Source: Holophagales bacterium
GTDB lineage: Bacteria > Acidobacteriota > Thermoanaerobaculia > UBA5066
DNA length: 64,000 nt
Reading direction: 5' to 3'
NCBI GenBank assembly: GCA_016716705.1
Contig: JADJVF010000015.1
Span: 109,156-173,155, forward strand
Part shown: one piece after another, positions 48,512 through 57,571 of the stretch
Numbering within the stretch: position 1 is the stretch's first letter
Layout of the letters: each line of letters starts with the position of its first letter
The notes under the pieces: generated by a model
What the model saw: only the letters and a program-made list of their open reading frames with translations
The model's database searches: none
Told to the model about the DNA's origin: nothing
Position numbers and translations under genes: made by a program

Positions 48512-50632
48512 CTACGAGTAGAACCGCTTCCCTTTTCGCGCCAGCTCCACGAGCATCGGCGCCGGGTTGAAGCGCGAGCCGTGAAGCTCCGACAGCTCTC
48601 CCATCCGCTCGACGATCGCCTCGGCGCCGACGGCATCGACGTACCGGAACGGGCCCCCGCGGAAGGGCGGGAAGCCGAGGCCGAGGATCGCCCCGGCATC
48701 GCCGTCGCGGGGTGAGGCGACGATCCCTTCCGAGAGGCACCAGACCGCCTCGTTGACCATCAGGAGCGCGAGGCGGTCGACGAGGTCCTCCGCCGACATC
48801 GCTTTCCGGCTCGTGCCACCGAAGAAGGCGTAGACCTCCGGGTTCACTTCCTTCGCCCTCCCGGAAGGCCGGTCCTTCGGGTAGAGGTAGAACCCCTTCC
48901 CGTTCTTGCGGCCGCGATAGCCCGCGTCGAAGAGCTGCGTGAAGGTGCCCGACGGCGCGGCGCCCCGTGCGGCGAACTCCTTGCCGAGGTCCTTCGAGAC
49001 GTGGGCGGCGACGTCGATGCCCACCTCGTCGAGGAGGGCGACGGGCCCGACCGGGAAGCCGAACTGGAGGAGCGCGTCGTCGAGCGCCGGAATGGAAGCC
49101 CCCTCGTCGAGGACGACGACCGCCTCGTTGATGAACGGGCCGAGGATGCGCGTCGTGTAGAAACCGGGACCGTCCTTCACGACGATGACGGTCTTCCCCT
49201 GCGCCACGCCGAAGGCGCGCGCCGTGGCGACGGCCCAGGGCGCCGTCTTCTCCGCGACGACCACCTCGAGGAGCGGCATCTTCGGTACGGGCGAGAAGTA
49301 GTGCATCCCGACGACCCGTTCGGGGTGCTTCGCCTTCACGGCGATCCGCGCGATCGGCAGGGCCGACGTGTTGCTCGCGAAGACGGCGTCGGGGCCGATG
49401 ATTCCCTCGATTTCGGCGAGGACCGTTCGCTTCAGGTCGAGGTCCTCGAAGACCGCTTCGATGACGAGGTCGCAGCTGGCGAGATCCTCGGTGCGGGTCG
49501 TGGGCCGGAGCCCGTACCACTGCCTGTCGCGGTCCAGCCGGGTCAGCCCGCCCGAGCGAACGCGCCGGTCGAGCCCCTTCCTCAGGTTTCGCGCAGCACG
49601 CGAGAGCCCCTCGTCGGACACGTCCTTCAGGACGACCGGGCCCAGGCCCAGCGAAACTGCGGTGATCCCCTCCCCCATCAGCCCCGCGCCGAGGACGCCG
49701 AGACGCTTCACGGGCCGCGGCGCGGCTCCCTTCGGAGTCTTCTTGAGGGCGGTCATCGCGTCGAAGAGGCGAATGAGGTTCTTCGACCCCTCGCTCCCGA
49801 CGAGCCTGCCGAAGCGGACGGCCTCCTCCTCCTGCCCTGCGCTCATTCCGTCGGCCAGCCCCTTCTCGACGCACGCGAGGATCTCGAGCGGCGCCGGGTA
49901 GAGACCGCGGGTCTTCTTCGTCGCCTCGTCGCGCGCCTTCCCGAGCGCATACGTGCGAAGCGGCGGGAGGGCGAGCGGCTTCTCGGTGAAGGGCTGCTTG
50001 TCTCGGTTCGGTTTCAGCGTCCCGCTCGCGAGGCCCAACGCCGCCTTCGCGGCCGTCTCGACGAGACCGCCGGGAGACGTGAGGGCGTCTACGAGGCCGT
50101 GGCGATACGCCTGCGCCGCGCGGACCCGCTTTCCGGTGAGGAGCATCGGGAGTGCGCGCTGGAGGCCGATGAGGCGCGGCAGGCGCTGCGTCCCGCCCGC
50201 GGCCGGGAGGACGCCGAGCATCACCTCGGGGAGCGCCAGGACGGTCTTCGGGTGGTCGGTCGCGATCCGGTAGTGGCAGGCGAGGGCCACCTCGAGTCCG
50301 CCGCCGAGCGCCGCGCCGTGGATCGCCGCGACGAACGGCTTGCGGCTCCCCTCCACGAGGTCGAGCCACTCGTGCGCACCGCGCGAGATCGCCTCGGCTT
50401 CCTTCGCCGTCATCCCGACGACCTGGTCGAGATCGGCGCCGGCGATGAACGAGTCGGGCTTGGCGCTCGCGAGGACGCAGGCGACGATCGTCTCGTCGTC
50501 CTGGATCTCCTTCATGAGCGGTCCCGCCTCCTCGAGCATCTCTCCCGAGAGGACGTTGACGGGACGCTTCGGCGTGTCGAACAGGAGGACGGCGACGCCG
50601 TCGCCGCGCTTCTTCAGCGTGAGGCTTCTCAT
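48512..50632 (-). CDS. fadJ: Enoyl-CoA hydratase / 3-hydroxyacyl-CoA dehydrogenase
   Basis: A bifunctional fatty-acid beta-oxidation enzyme of 706 residues. The N-terminal crotonase domain (about 1-190) has the oxyanion-hole segments FIAGADLDQ and HGAALGGGLEVALACHYRIA, and the catalytic Glu in LPEVMLGVLPAAGGTQRLP. The Rossmann domain follows with VLGAGLMGEGITA, and the dehydrogenase His-Glu region is VVGMHYFSPVPKMPLLEVV. The C-terminal domains are complete. The ATG overlaps the thiolase stop by 4 bp (ATGA). FadJ or FadB cannot be separated by sequence alone. With the thiolase it forms a complete beta-oxidation cycle core. Confidence 0.92.
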   Translation of the reverse strand: MRSLTLKKRGDGVAVLLFDTPKRPVNVLSGEMLEEAGPLMKEIQDDETIVACVLASAKPDSFIAGADLDQVVGMTAKEAEAISRGAHEWLDLVEGSRKPFVAAIHGAALGGGLEVALACHYRIATDHPKTVLALPEVMLGVLPAAGGTQRLPRLIGLQRALPMLLTGKRVRAAQAYRHGLVDALTSPGGLVETAAKAALGLASGTLKPNRDKQPFTEKPLALPPLRTYALGKARDEATKKTRGLYPAPLEILACVEKGLADGMSAGQEEEAVRFGRLVGSEGSKNLIRLFDAMTALKKTPKGAAPRPVKRLGVLGAGLMGEGITAVSLGLGPVVLKDVSDEGLSRAARNLRKGLDRRVRSGGLTRLDRDRQWYGLRPTTRTEDLASCDLVIEAVFEDLDLKRTVLAEIEGIIGPDAVFASNTSALPIARIAVKAKHPERVVGMHYFSPVPKMPLLEVVVAEKTAPWAVATARAFGVAQGKTVIVVKDGPGFYTTRILGPFINEAVVVLDEGASIPALDDALLQFGFPVGPVALLDEVGIDVAAHVSKDLGKEFAARGAAPSGTFTQLFDAGYRGRKNGKGFYLYPKDRPSGRAKEVNPEVYAFFGGTSRKAMSAEDLVDRLALLMVNEAVWCLSEGIVASPRDGDAGAILGLGFPPFRGGPFRYVDAVGAEAIVERMGELSELHGSRFNPAPMLVELARKGKRFYS

Positions 50633-51924
50633 CGCGCCAGCACCATCGCGTGCCCGAGGGCGCCGGCCGCGCACGTCGTCACGACGCCGAGAGAGGCCCC
50701 CTCGCGCTCCATCCGTTCGACGCACGTCGTCACGAGGCGCGCGCCGGTGGCTCCGAACGGGTGCCCGAGGGCGAGCGAGCCGCCCCAGGCGTTCACCTTC
50801 TTCGGGTCGATCTTCCCGACCGCGTCCTTCCGGCCGAGACGTTCCCGGCACCAGGCCTTGTCGGCGAGGAGCTTCACGAGGGCGAGCGCGGGCGCGGCGA
50901 AGGCTTCGTGCACCTCCCAGACGCCCACCTCCCCGAGCGGAGCGTCCGCCGCCTCGAGCGCCTCGGGCACGGAGAGGACCGGCCCGAGGAGGAGCTCCTC
51001 CAGCGGGTCCATCCCGACGAGAGCCATCGATACGACCCGCGCCATCGGCGCCACTCCCAGCTCCTCGGCCTTCTCGGCGCTCATCAGGAGGCAGGCCGCC
51101 GCGCCGTCGGTGAGGAACGAGCTGTTGCCCGCCGTCACGGTGCCGAAGCTCCGGTCGAACGCGGGCGGCAGGGACGACAGCTTCTCGAGCGTGGAGTCGC
51201 CGCGGATGCCGTTGTCGGTCTCGATCGTCGCGAACGACGGCGGCACCCGGGCGGGGACCACCTGTCCGCGGTAGAGCCCGGCTTCGGTCGCCGTCGCGGC
51301 CTTCTGGTGAGACTTCAGCGCCCAGGTGTCCTGCTCCTTGCGAGTCAACCCGAGGCGCTTGGCGAGCCTCTCGGCGCTCTGCCCCATCGTCAGGCCCGTC
51401 GAGAACTCGGCGATGGCGGGCGTGTCGGGCGCGAGGTCCTTCAGCGAGAGCCCCTGGAGAAGCCTCACGTAGTCGAGGACGCCCCTCGCCTTCTGCGACT
51501 GGATGAGCCTCTTGCGCACCTCGCGCCCGAAGCGGATCGGGACGTCGGAGAGGGTCTCGGCGCCGCCCGCGATGACGACGTCGGCCGCGCCGCAGGCGAT
51601 CGCCTCGACCCCGCTCTGGATCGCGACGTTCGACGAGGCGCACGCCGCCGTCACCGTGAAGGCCGGGCAGGATGGAGGGATCCCGCACGAGAGCGCCGCC
51701 TCGCGGGCGAGGTTCGTCGTGCGCGGCTCGCCGAGGACCGTGCCGAGGATGACGCGGTCGACGACGACCGGATCGATGCGATATCTCTGGAGGAGGCCGG
51801 ACAGGGCCATCGCCCCCAGCTCGTACGCCATCAGATCGGTGTAGCCGGTTCCGGAACGGAGGAAGGGCGTACGGCAGCCCCCGACGACCACGACCGTTCG
51901 CCCCAGCAGCTTCTTTGCGCCCAT
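50629..51924 (-). CDS. fadI: Acetyl-CoA acyltransferase (thiolase)
   Basis: A 431-residue thiolase cleaving 3-ketoacyl-CoA. The nucleophilic Cys lies in TVTAACASSNVAIQSG, the catalytic His in GGSLALGHPFGATGAR and the second Cys in TCAAGALGHAM. A large loop domain (about 150-270) is typical of the FadI type. The start at 51924 has GAGGG upstream; a long open frame further upstream is the antisense shadow of the subtilase. It is co-transcribed and translationally coupled to fadJ. Confidence 0.92.
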   Translation of the reverse strand: MGAKKLLGRTVVVVGGCRTPFLRSGTGYTDLMAYELGAMALSGLLQRYRIDPVVVDRVILGTVLGEPRTTNLAREAALSCGIPPSCPAFTVTAACASSNVAIQSGVEAIACGAADVVIAGGAETLSDVPIRFGREVRKRLIQSQKARGVLDYVRLLQGLSLKDLAPDTPAIAEFSTGLTMGQSAERLAKRLGLTRKEQDTWALKSHQKAATATEAGLYRGQVVPARVPPSFATIETDNGIRGDSTLEKLSSLPPAFDRSFGTVTAGNSSFLTDGAAACLLMSAEKAEELGVAPMARVVSMALVGMDPLEELLLGPVLSVPEALEAADAPLGEVGVWEVHEAFAAPALALVKLLADKAWCRERLGRKDAVGKIDPKKVNAWGGSLALGHPFGATGARLVTTCVERMEREGASLGVVTTCAAGALGHAMVLAR

Positions 51925-52049
51925 GAGCCCTCCCTGGTCCGGGGAAATGCTACTCCCGGGCGCTGCGGTGCGGCAGGATTGCAGGCGGAACCGATCCGCG
52001 GCAGCGGGGAGCCAGCGGTCCCGCGGAGAGAAAGCTCCCGGCGAGCATT

Positions 52050-54953
52050 TCAGTCCGGGGGGAAGTTCGGAACTCCAGCCACGTAGCTCCCGTCCCCTGT
52101 CCGCTCGCCCGGGGCCGAACCGTCGTTCAGGACACCGTAGGCCGAGAAGACGCCTGCTGGCGACGTGCGGCGAATGCGGACGTAGCCCTCGGTGACGGCC
52201 GCTCCGAGGAGGACGCGATCGAACTGGGTCCAGCCGAGCGGGGGCAGCACGATCGGAGGCGACGTGAGCGCTTTCGCTCCGGTCGCCCCATCCCAGATCT
52301 CGTACTGGACCGTCACGGGATTCGCGGACGACGGGTTGAAGAGGGCGAGGTTCGATCGCGTCGTCGCGGTCTGTTGGAGGCCGTCGACGTCGGCCTCGAC
52401 GACCGCCCCGGATGTGGCCGGGATCGCCGTGTAGAAGAGCCCGAAGCTCCCCTTCCCCTCGCAGGCCCCGGTCCCCGCAGCAGCCGTCTTCGCGCCGGCC
52501 AGGCCAGGGACCGGTCCGCCGACAGAGGGCGTGAAGACGACGGAGAGGGTCCGGCATACGACGCGGCGCCGCGCGGCCCGAGCGGCAGGCCGAGCGTCGA
52601 GCGGAGCGTCGAGATCCTGGGGGAGGATCTTCTGCTGCCCCGGCCCGAGGTCGACGGTGACGGTCCCGACGGTCCCCTTCGGCGCCGCGAGCGACTCGAC
52701 GTAGGTCAGCGAGGCGGCGACCGGCACCGCGGCCGGGTTGAAGAGGACGAGCTCGCTCTCGAACGCGGTCGTCTCGACGACGACGGGAAGGACGAGGGCC
52801 TCGCCGCCGGACCCGCTCGCCACCGCCGGGACGTAAGACCCGTCGTTCGAGAGGTTGTCGTTGAAGACGGCGTAGGCGCCGAAGGGCGCAGTGCCCGCAA
52901 CGCGAGTGACGACGGCCGTGGCGTCGGTAAAGCCGGCGGCACGCAGGAGGTCGACGTCGTTTACCTGTCGCCATGCTCCCGGCGAAAGGGGAGGCAGAAG
53001 CGAAGAGGGGACCTCGTAAGTCGATCGACCGTCCCCGGCCCGGAGAACGATCTTCAACGTCACGCTCCCCTCCGTCCCGGCATTCACGACGGCGAGATTC
53101 GTCCGTTCCCCGGCGCTGCTTCTCAGGCCGAAGAGCTGGAGGCTCGTCGCCGCCGTCTCCCCGGTCGTCCAGGCGGGATACGAGAGCCCGGCCGCGCCGT
53201 TGCAGGAAGCGGCGGTGGTCCGCACGCGCGCCGCGGCCATATCGGGAAGCGACAGCCCGGTGAAGCCGAGGCGGAGCGTGCCGGCCTGGCCGGACCCGGC
53301 CGGGATGGGAAGGCCCTTGCTGGCGCGGAGCCAGGAGATCGCGTCGGGGATGACCCGCTGCTCGCCCGGGGAGAGGGAATCGACGACCGTGCCGCTCCCG
53401 CCGGCCAGAGGGAACACCCCCGTCGCGGCGGTGTACGTCGCCTCGAGGCGCGCGGCCGTCGTCCCGCGGTTCGTGAGCGTCAGCTCGGAGACGAAGCGGG
53501 CGCCTCCCAGGCCGATGACGTCGAGGACGACCGGGACGAGGAGCTCGGCATGGGCCGAGCCCTGCGGCGCGGAACGCAAGGACGCGAGAGCGGCCGGGGC
53601 GTCGAGGCGGTTCCGCGTGATGCCGTTGCGGGCATCCGTGATCGGCGTACCCGTCGACCGCATTGCGGACTTCACCTCGGCCGGCCCGCGGAGCGGCTCG
53701 GCGCCGAAGAGGAGGGCCGCGACACCGGAGGCGTAGGGCGCGGCGGCGGAGGTACCGTTGAAACAGGGAATCGTCCCGCCCCCCTTCCACGGGGCCTTCG
53801 CGCAGTCAGACGGCGCGAGGACGTCGAGGCGGTCGCTCGAGTCGGAGTAGCAGGGAATCTGGTCGGCCGCGGGCGAGCCATCGACGCATCCGCTCGGGAG
53901 GCACCGTCTCTGCCGGAAGAAGACCGGGTCGACGGGGCCGTCGTAGACCGCCCCGACGGCGAGGGTGTTGCTGACGCAGGCGGGCAGGACGATTCCGTTC
54001 GTGCAGCCGCCGTTGCCGCTCGCCGCCACGACCAGGACGCCCGCCTGGGAGAGGAGGTCGAAGGCGGCCTTGTAATCGGGAACCTCCGCGTCGCAGCTGC
54101 CGGGGCCCGGGGGCTTCGTTTTGTCGAGGTAATCGCCCAGCGACATGTTGACGACCCGGATGCGATGCGGGTTCCCTGCGGCGACGCTCGAGAGGACGGC
54201 GTCGAGCCCCTCGATGACCTGTGCGTCGGTCCCGAAGCCAGCGTCGTCGAGAACGCGCACTGCGGCCACCTTCGCTCCGCGCGCCACCCCCGACGCGAGC
54301 CCGGCGACGAGCCCGGCAACTGCCGTTCCGTGGCCGTACCCGTCCATGGCGTCACCATCGTGATCGATGGCGTCGTAGAGATTGACCACCTTCGTCCCGA
54401 GCGGCAGCTCGGGATGCGTGTAGTCGATGCCGGTGTCGATGACGGCCACCGTTACTCCCGTTCCTTCGACACCCGCCGCCCGCAGCTCGGGAACCTTCAT
54501 CAGCGCCTCGCCCTCGGCGTCCAGGACCCGGACCTTCCCGTTGAGGCGCACGCGCTCGACCCGGGGGTCGCCCGCGAGAGCCGGCACGGCGTCGGCAGGA
54601 ACGCGCAGCAGGAGCACGGGGACGTTTTCGTACGCCCAGGCAAGGTGGACGCCGAAGGGGACGTACTCGGCTTCGAGGTCCTCTCCGAGGCGCCTGAGGA
54701 ACGCGCGCCGGACGGGCTGCCGCGCCGAGAGGACGCCTATGCTTCGCGCCCCATCGGGGAGCCGGAGCGTCACGAGGACCTCGATCTCGCCGCCGGCCGC
54801 GCCTTGCTTCGAAAGGAGCTGCGAATCCGCCTTCTCGACCGGACCGCGCGCGTCGGGGGTCGTGCGGAGCCACTCCGCCGGGAACGGCGGCGCGGACACC
54901 GCAGGAGCGGCGAGGGCGAGCGCGAGAAGCGAGGCGGCAGCGTGAATCCTCAT
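52050..54953 (-). CDS. Secreted S8 (subtilisin-like) serine protease
   Basis: A 967-residue secreted protease. The signal peptide is RIHAAASLLALALAAPAVSA. An I9-like propeptide region (about 30-150) precedes the S8 domain, with the triad Asp in VAVIDTGIDYTHPE, His in YGHGTAVAGLVAG and Ser in FNGTSAAAPYASGVAALL. Several Cys pairs are present. About 480 further residues form repeated beta domains with recurring segments such as LALFNPSSANPVTVQYE and LVLFNPAAVPVAASLTY, suggesting internal repeats for surface binding. The second of two close Met codons was chosen. It probably degrades extracellular protein. The 125 bp after its stop hold no gene. Confidence 0.9.
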   Translation of the reverse strand: MRIHAAASLLALALAAPAVSAPPFPAEWLRTTPDARGPVEKADSQLLSKQGAAGGEIEVLVTLRLPDGARSIGVLSARQPVRRAFLRRLGEDLEAEYVPFGVHLAWAYENVPVLLLRVPADAVPALAGDPRVERVRLNGKVRVLDAEGEALMKVPELRAAGVEGTGVTVAVIDTGIDYTHPELPLGTKVVNLYDAIDHDGDAMDGYGHGTAVAGLVAGLASGVARGAKVAAVRVLDDAGFGTDAQVIEGLDAVLSSVAAGNPHRIRVVNMSLGDYLDKTKPPGPGSCDAEVPDYKAAFDLLSQAGVLVVAASGNGGCTNGIVLPACVSNTLAVGAVYDGPVDPVFFRQRRCLPSGCVDGSPAADQIPCYSDSSDRLDVLAPSDCAKAPWKGGGTIPCFNGTSAAAPYASGVAALLFGAEPLRGPAEVKSAMRSTGTPITDARNGITRNRLDAPAALASLRSAPQGSAHAELLVPVVLDVIGLGGARFVSELTLTNRGTTAARLEATYTAATGVFPLAGGSGTVVDSLSPGEQRVIPDAISWLRASKGLPIPAGSGQAGTLRLGFTGLSLPDMAAARVRTTAASCNGAAGLSYPAWTTGETAATSLQLFGLRSSAGERTNLAVVNAGTEGSVTLKIVLRAGDGRSTYEVPSSLLPPLSPGAWRQVNDVDLLRAAGFTDATAVVTRVAGTAPFGAYAVFNDNLSNDGSYVPAVASGSGGEALVLPVVVETTAFESELVLFNPAAVPVAASLTYVESLAAPKGTVGTVTVDLGPGQQKILPQDLDAPLDARPAARAARRRVVCRTLSVVFTPSVGGPVPGLAGAKTAAAGTGACEGKGSFGLFYTAIPATSGAVVEADVDGLQQTATTRSNLALFNPSSANPVTVQYEIWDGATGAKALTSPPIVLPPLGWTQFDRVLLGAAVTEGYVRIRRTSPAGVFSAYGVLNDGSAPGERTGDGSYVAGVPNFPPD

Positions 54954-54991
54954 GCGTCCTCGCATGGTAAGTGACGTCGCCCCGCCACGCC

Positions 54992-56576
54992 TCACGCTCG
55001 TGAGAGCCGGAACCGTTCCAGGAGAAGAGCTCCGGCGGCGAGGAGCACCGCCGCGGCCAGCCAGCCACCGATCGAGCCCGGCGAGGCGGCCCCGCTGAAG
55101 CCCGCGAGATCGAGCGCGGGCGTCCTCCCCTTGTCGTTCATGGCGACGTACCAGAGGGCGAGGAGAAGGCCGACGAAGGGCTTCGGCGAGCCGGTCGCCT
55201 GCCCGAGCACGACGGCCAGGACCGCCGCGAAGAGCGCCCCGGCCACCGCGGCCGGCAGCGCGAGCGCGTGAGCCGCCGAGGCCCTGGCGCCGAACGGGAC
55301 GAGGAGGAGGAGCGCCGTGGCCGCCGCGCTCAGGAGCTTCACTGCGGTGAGGCGCCCTCCGGCGCCCGGCGTCGCGGCGAAGACTCGCCCGAGACCCGTG
55401 CGCTCCTCGCGGGTCCCGATGTCGGCAAGGAGGAGGGCCAGGAGGACGAACGCGGCGGAGAGAAGAGAGGCCGCCGTGGCGGGAGGGACGAGAAGGGCGA
55501 CGAGCGCGGCCGACGGAATACCGGCTACGAGGAGCGGGCGGAGCCGCAGCGTTACGAGGAGGTCGGTGAGCGAGGCGGAGAGGAGGCCCGGCTTCGTCGG
55601 TGCACGTTCCGCGGGAACGACGACCTCGAGGAGCCGTGCGGAGACCGGACGGAGGAGGGCCGACAGGCGCGCGAGAAGCGACGCCTTCGTCGAGGCCGAG
55701 GCGAGGCGGCGAGCCGGGTCGAAGCGGTCGAAGGCGAGGGAGCAACCGGCAGGAGGGCGAGCGGCGGCAGGAAGGCGAGTGCCCTCCTCCCCAGCATTCC
55801 CGCGGAGAAGTCAAAACCCGGAAAGACGACGGCCGCTCCCGTCTGAGGGGCCGCCCCCCAGCCGATCGACATCGAACCCGACCCGGTGACCCGCTGGATC
55901 TCGGTGATCAGGAAACCGAGCCCGTTCCAGTCGAGCGCGGCGGCGTACGCCGGGTATCGACCCTCGTCCGGGTCGCCGAGGAAGACCGGCATCGAGAGAG
56001 TGACGACCCAGACGAAGAAGAACGCCACGTCGCCGAAGCGCCCCGAGAGGAACGGGACGCATTCGAAAAGAAGAGCGAAAGACGCGACGGCCAGCAGCGC
56101 CGGGAACGCGACGACGAGAACGTGCGAGAGGAAGACGGCGGGCTCGAGCGGCGCCTCCCCGTGGACGACCTGCACACCGCCATCACCACGGCGGAGAAGG
56201 CGAGCGTCACGACGGAGAGGAGCGAGAGGTTTCCGAGGAGCTTGCCGAGGAGGTACTCGCCGTTCGTGACCGGTGTGGCGCCGAGAAGTGGCCCGACCCC
56301 CGACCGGCGGTCGAGGGCGATCGCGTTCGACACCGCGTAGAAGCCGAACAGGCCGAGGAGGAAGGGCAGGAGTCCCGCCGTCGCCACAGCGAGCGCGGCG
56401 GACGTGTAGACGGCCCGCCGCCCGCCGATGGACAGGATCCCCTGCCCGGAGCGAGGGTCGGGGAACGTCGTCGAAGCCGCCGCGAGGAGCAGGCCGAGGA
56501 AGATGAGCGTCGCCGGCCGCCGCAGCCGGGAGCGCAGGTCGGCCGACGCGACAGCAAGGAGCCGCGAGGGGCTCAC
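54992..56576 (-). pseudogene. ABC-2 type transporter permease disrupted by two frameshifts
   Basis: A membrane protein spread over three minus-strand frames. Frame one starts with GTG 56576, overlapping the ATPase stop, and reads through TLIFLGLLLAAASTTFPD and FLLGLFGFYAVSNAIALDR to FSAVVMAV. Near 56170-56185 it shifts to VQVVHGEAPLEPAVFLSHVLVV, continuing to FLPPLALLPVA. Near 55740 it shifts again to SLAFDRFDPARRLAS and ends in ALLLERFRLSRA at 54992. The joined length is about 525 residues with around twelve helices, fitting an ABC-2 type exporter permease. The coding match continues across both shifts without stops, so the events are recent or are sequencing errors. Confidence 0.82.
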
Positions 56577-57454
56577 GCCGCCGCCGGGAGCGCTTCGCCC
56601 GCCTCGCGCATCAGGAGGAGGTACGCGTCCTCGAGCGAGGCAGCCGCGGGAATGGCCGATGCCACCGGACGCTCGCGGGCGACGAGCCGCGCCTTCACGC
56701 CGGCGGCGTTCCTCGTGAGGTTCGCCACGGTCAGGCTCGGCCGGAGACGCTCCATCTCCGCAGCCGTCAGCTCCGCTTCCCAGACCGCCCCGGCGGCCCG
56801 GGCGACGAGCTCCTCGGGCGTGCCGAAGGCGAGGAGCCTTCCCTGCCGCACGACGGCGATCTCGGTCGCGACGGACTCCACGTCCGACACGATGTGCGTC
56901 GAGAGGAGAACGAGCTTCAGCCCCTTGTGCTCCGAGAGAAGGTTCCGGAAGCGGACCCTCTCCTCCGGGTCGAGGCCGGCCGTCGGCTCGTCGACGATGA
57001 CGAGCTCGGGGCTGCCGACGAGCGCCTGGGCGATGCCGAGCCGCTGACGCATCCCGCCCGAGAGGCTCTCGACGGGTCTCTTCGCGAGGTCGTGCAGGCC
57101 GACGCTCTCCAGCATCGAGAGAACGGCGCTGCGACTCCGGATCCCCTTCAGGCGCGCGATCGTGTCGAGGAGCTCGAAGCACGTCAGGCCGGCCGGCACG
57201 CCGAAGTCCTGCGGCAGGTAGCCGAGCCGCTCGCGGATCTCCCTCGGGGACTTCACGACGTCGATCCCCGCGAAGCGCAGCGATCCCGTCGTCGGTCGCG
57301 TGAGCGTCGCGAGCATCTGCATGAGCGTGGTCTTTCCCGCCCCGTTCGGCCCGAGGAGGCCCAGGACCCCTTCCTTCGCCCGAATCGTCAGCTCACGTAC
57401 TCCCCACGTCCCGCTCCGATAGACCTTTCCCAGACCTTCGCTTTCGAGCACCAT
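56573..57454 (-). CDS. ABC transporter ATP-binding protein
   Basis: A 293-residue ATPase subunit. Walker A is GPNGAGKTTLMQML, the Q-loop YLPQDFGV, the signature motif SLSGGMRQRLGIAQAL, Walker B LVIVDEPTAGLDPEER, and the switch His STHIVSD. The last 90 residues are the CcmA/NatA-type C-terminal extension. It is translationally coupled with the downstream permease gene (GTGA overlap), so together they form an exporter, probably of the ABC-2 class. Substrate unknown. Its function depends on whether the permease frameshifts are real. Confidence 0.92.
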   Translation of the reverse strand: MVLESEGLGKVYRSGTWGVRELTIRAKEGVLGLLGPNGAGKTTLMQMLATLTRPTTGSLRFAGIDVVKSPREIRERLGYLPQDFGVPAGLTCFELLDTIARLKGIRSRSAVLSMLESVGLHDLAKRPVESLSGGMRQRLGIAQALVGSPELVIVDEPTAGLDPEERVRFRNLLSEHKGLKLVLLSTHIVSDVESVATEIAVVRQGRLLAFGTPEELVARAAGAVWEAELTAAEMERLRPSLTVANLTRNAAGVKARLVARERPVASAIPAAASLEDAYLLLMREAGEALPAAA

Positions 57455-57541
57455 GCCGCAGAGATACGGAAGCGGCCGGGGGAAGTTCAGAGTGGGAGAA
57501 GGACCCGACCGTGCGTCCCTCACGTCGCCGTCGGGGGGTCC

Positions 57542-57565
57542 GGGGGGTCGCGAACAGCACCCCCC
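57542..57565 (-). terminator. Weak hairpin after the GT-C-type gene
   Basis: GGGGGGT (57542-57548) and ACCCCCC (57559-57565) form 7-bp arms with a 10-nt loop, 6 bp after the stop at 57572 on the minus strand. No T-run follows, so termination is uncertain. Confidence 0.35.
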
Positions 57566-57571
57566 GGAGAG

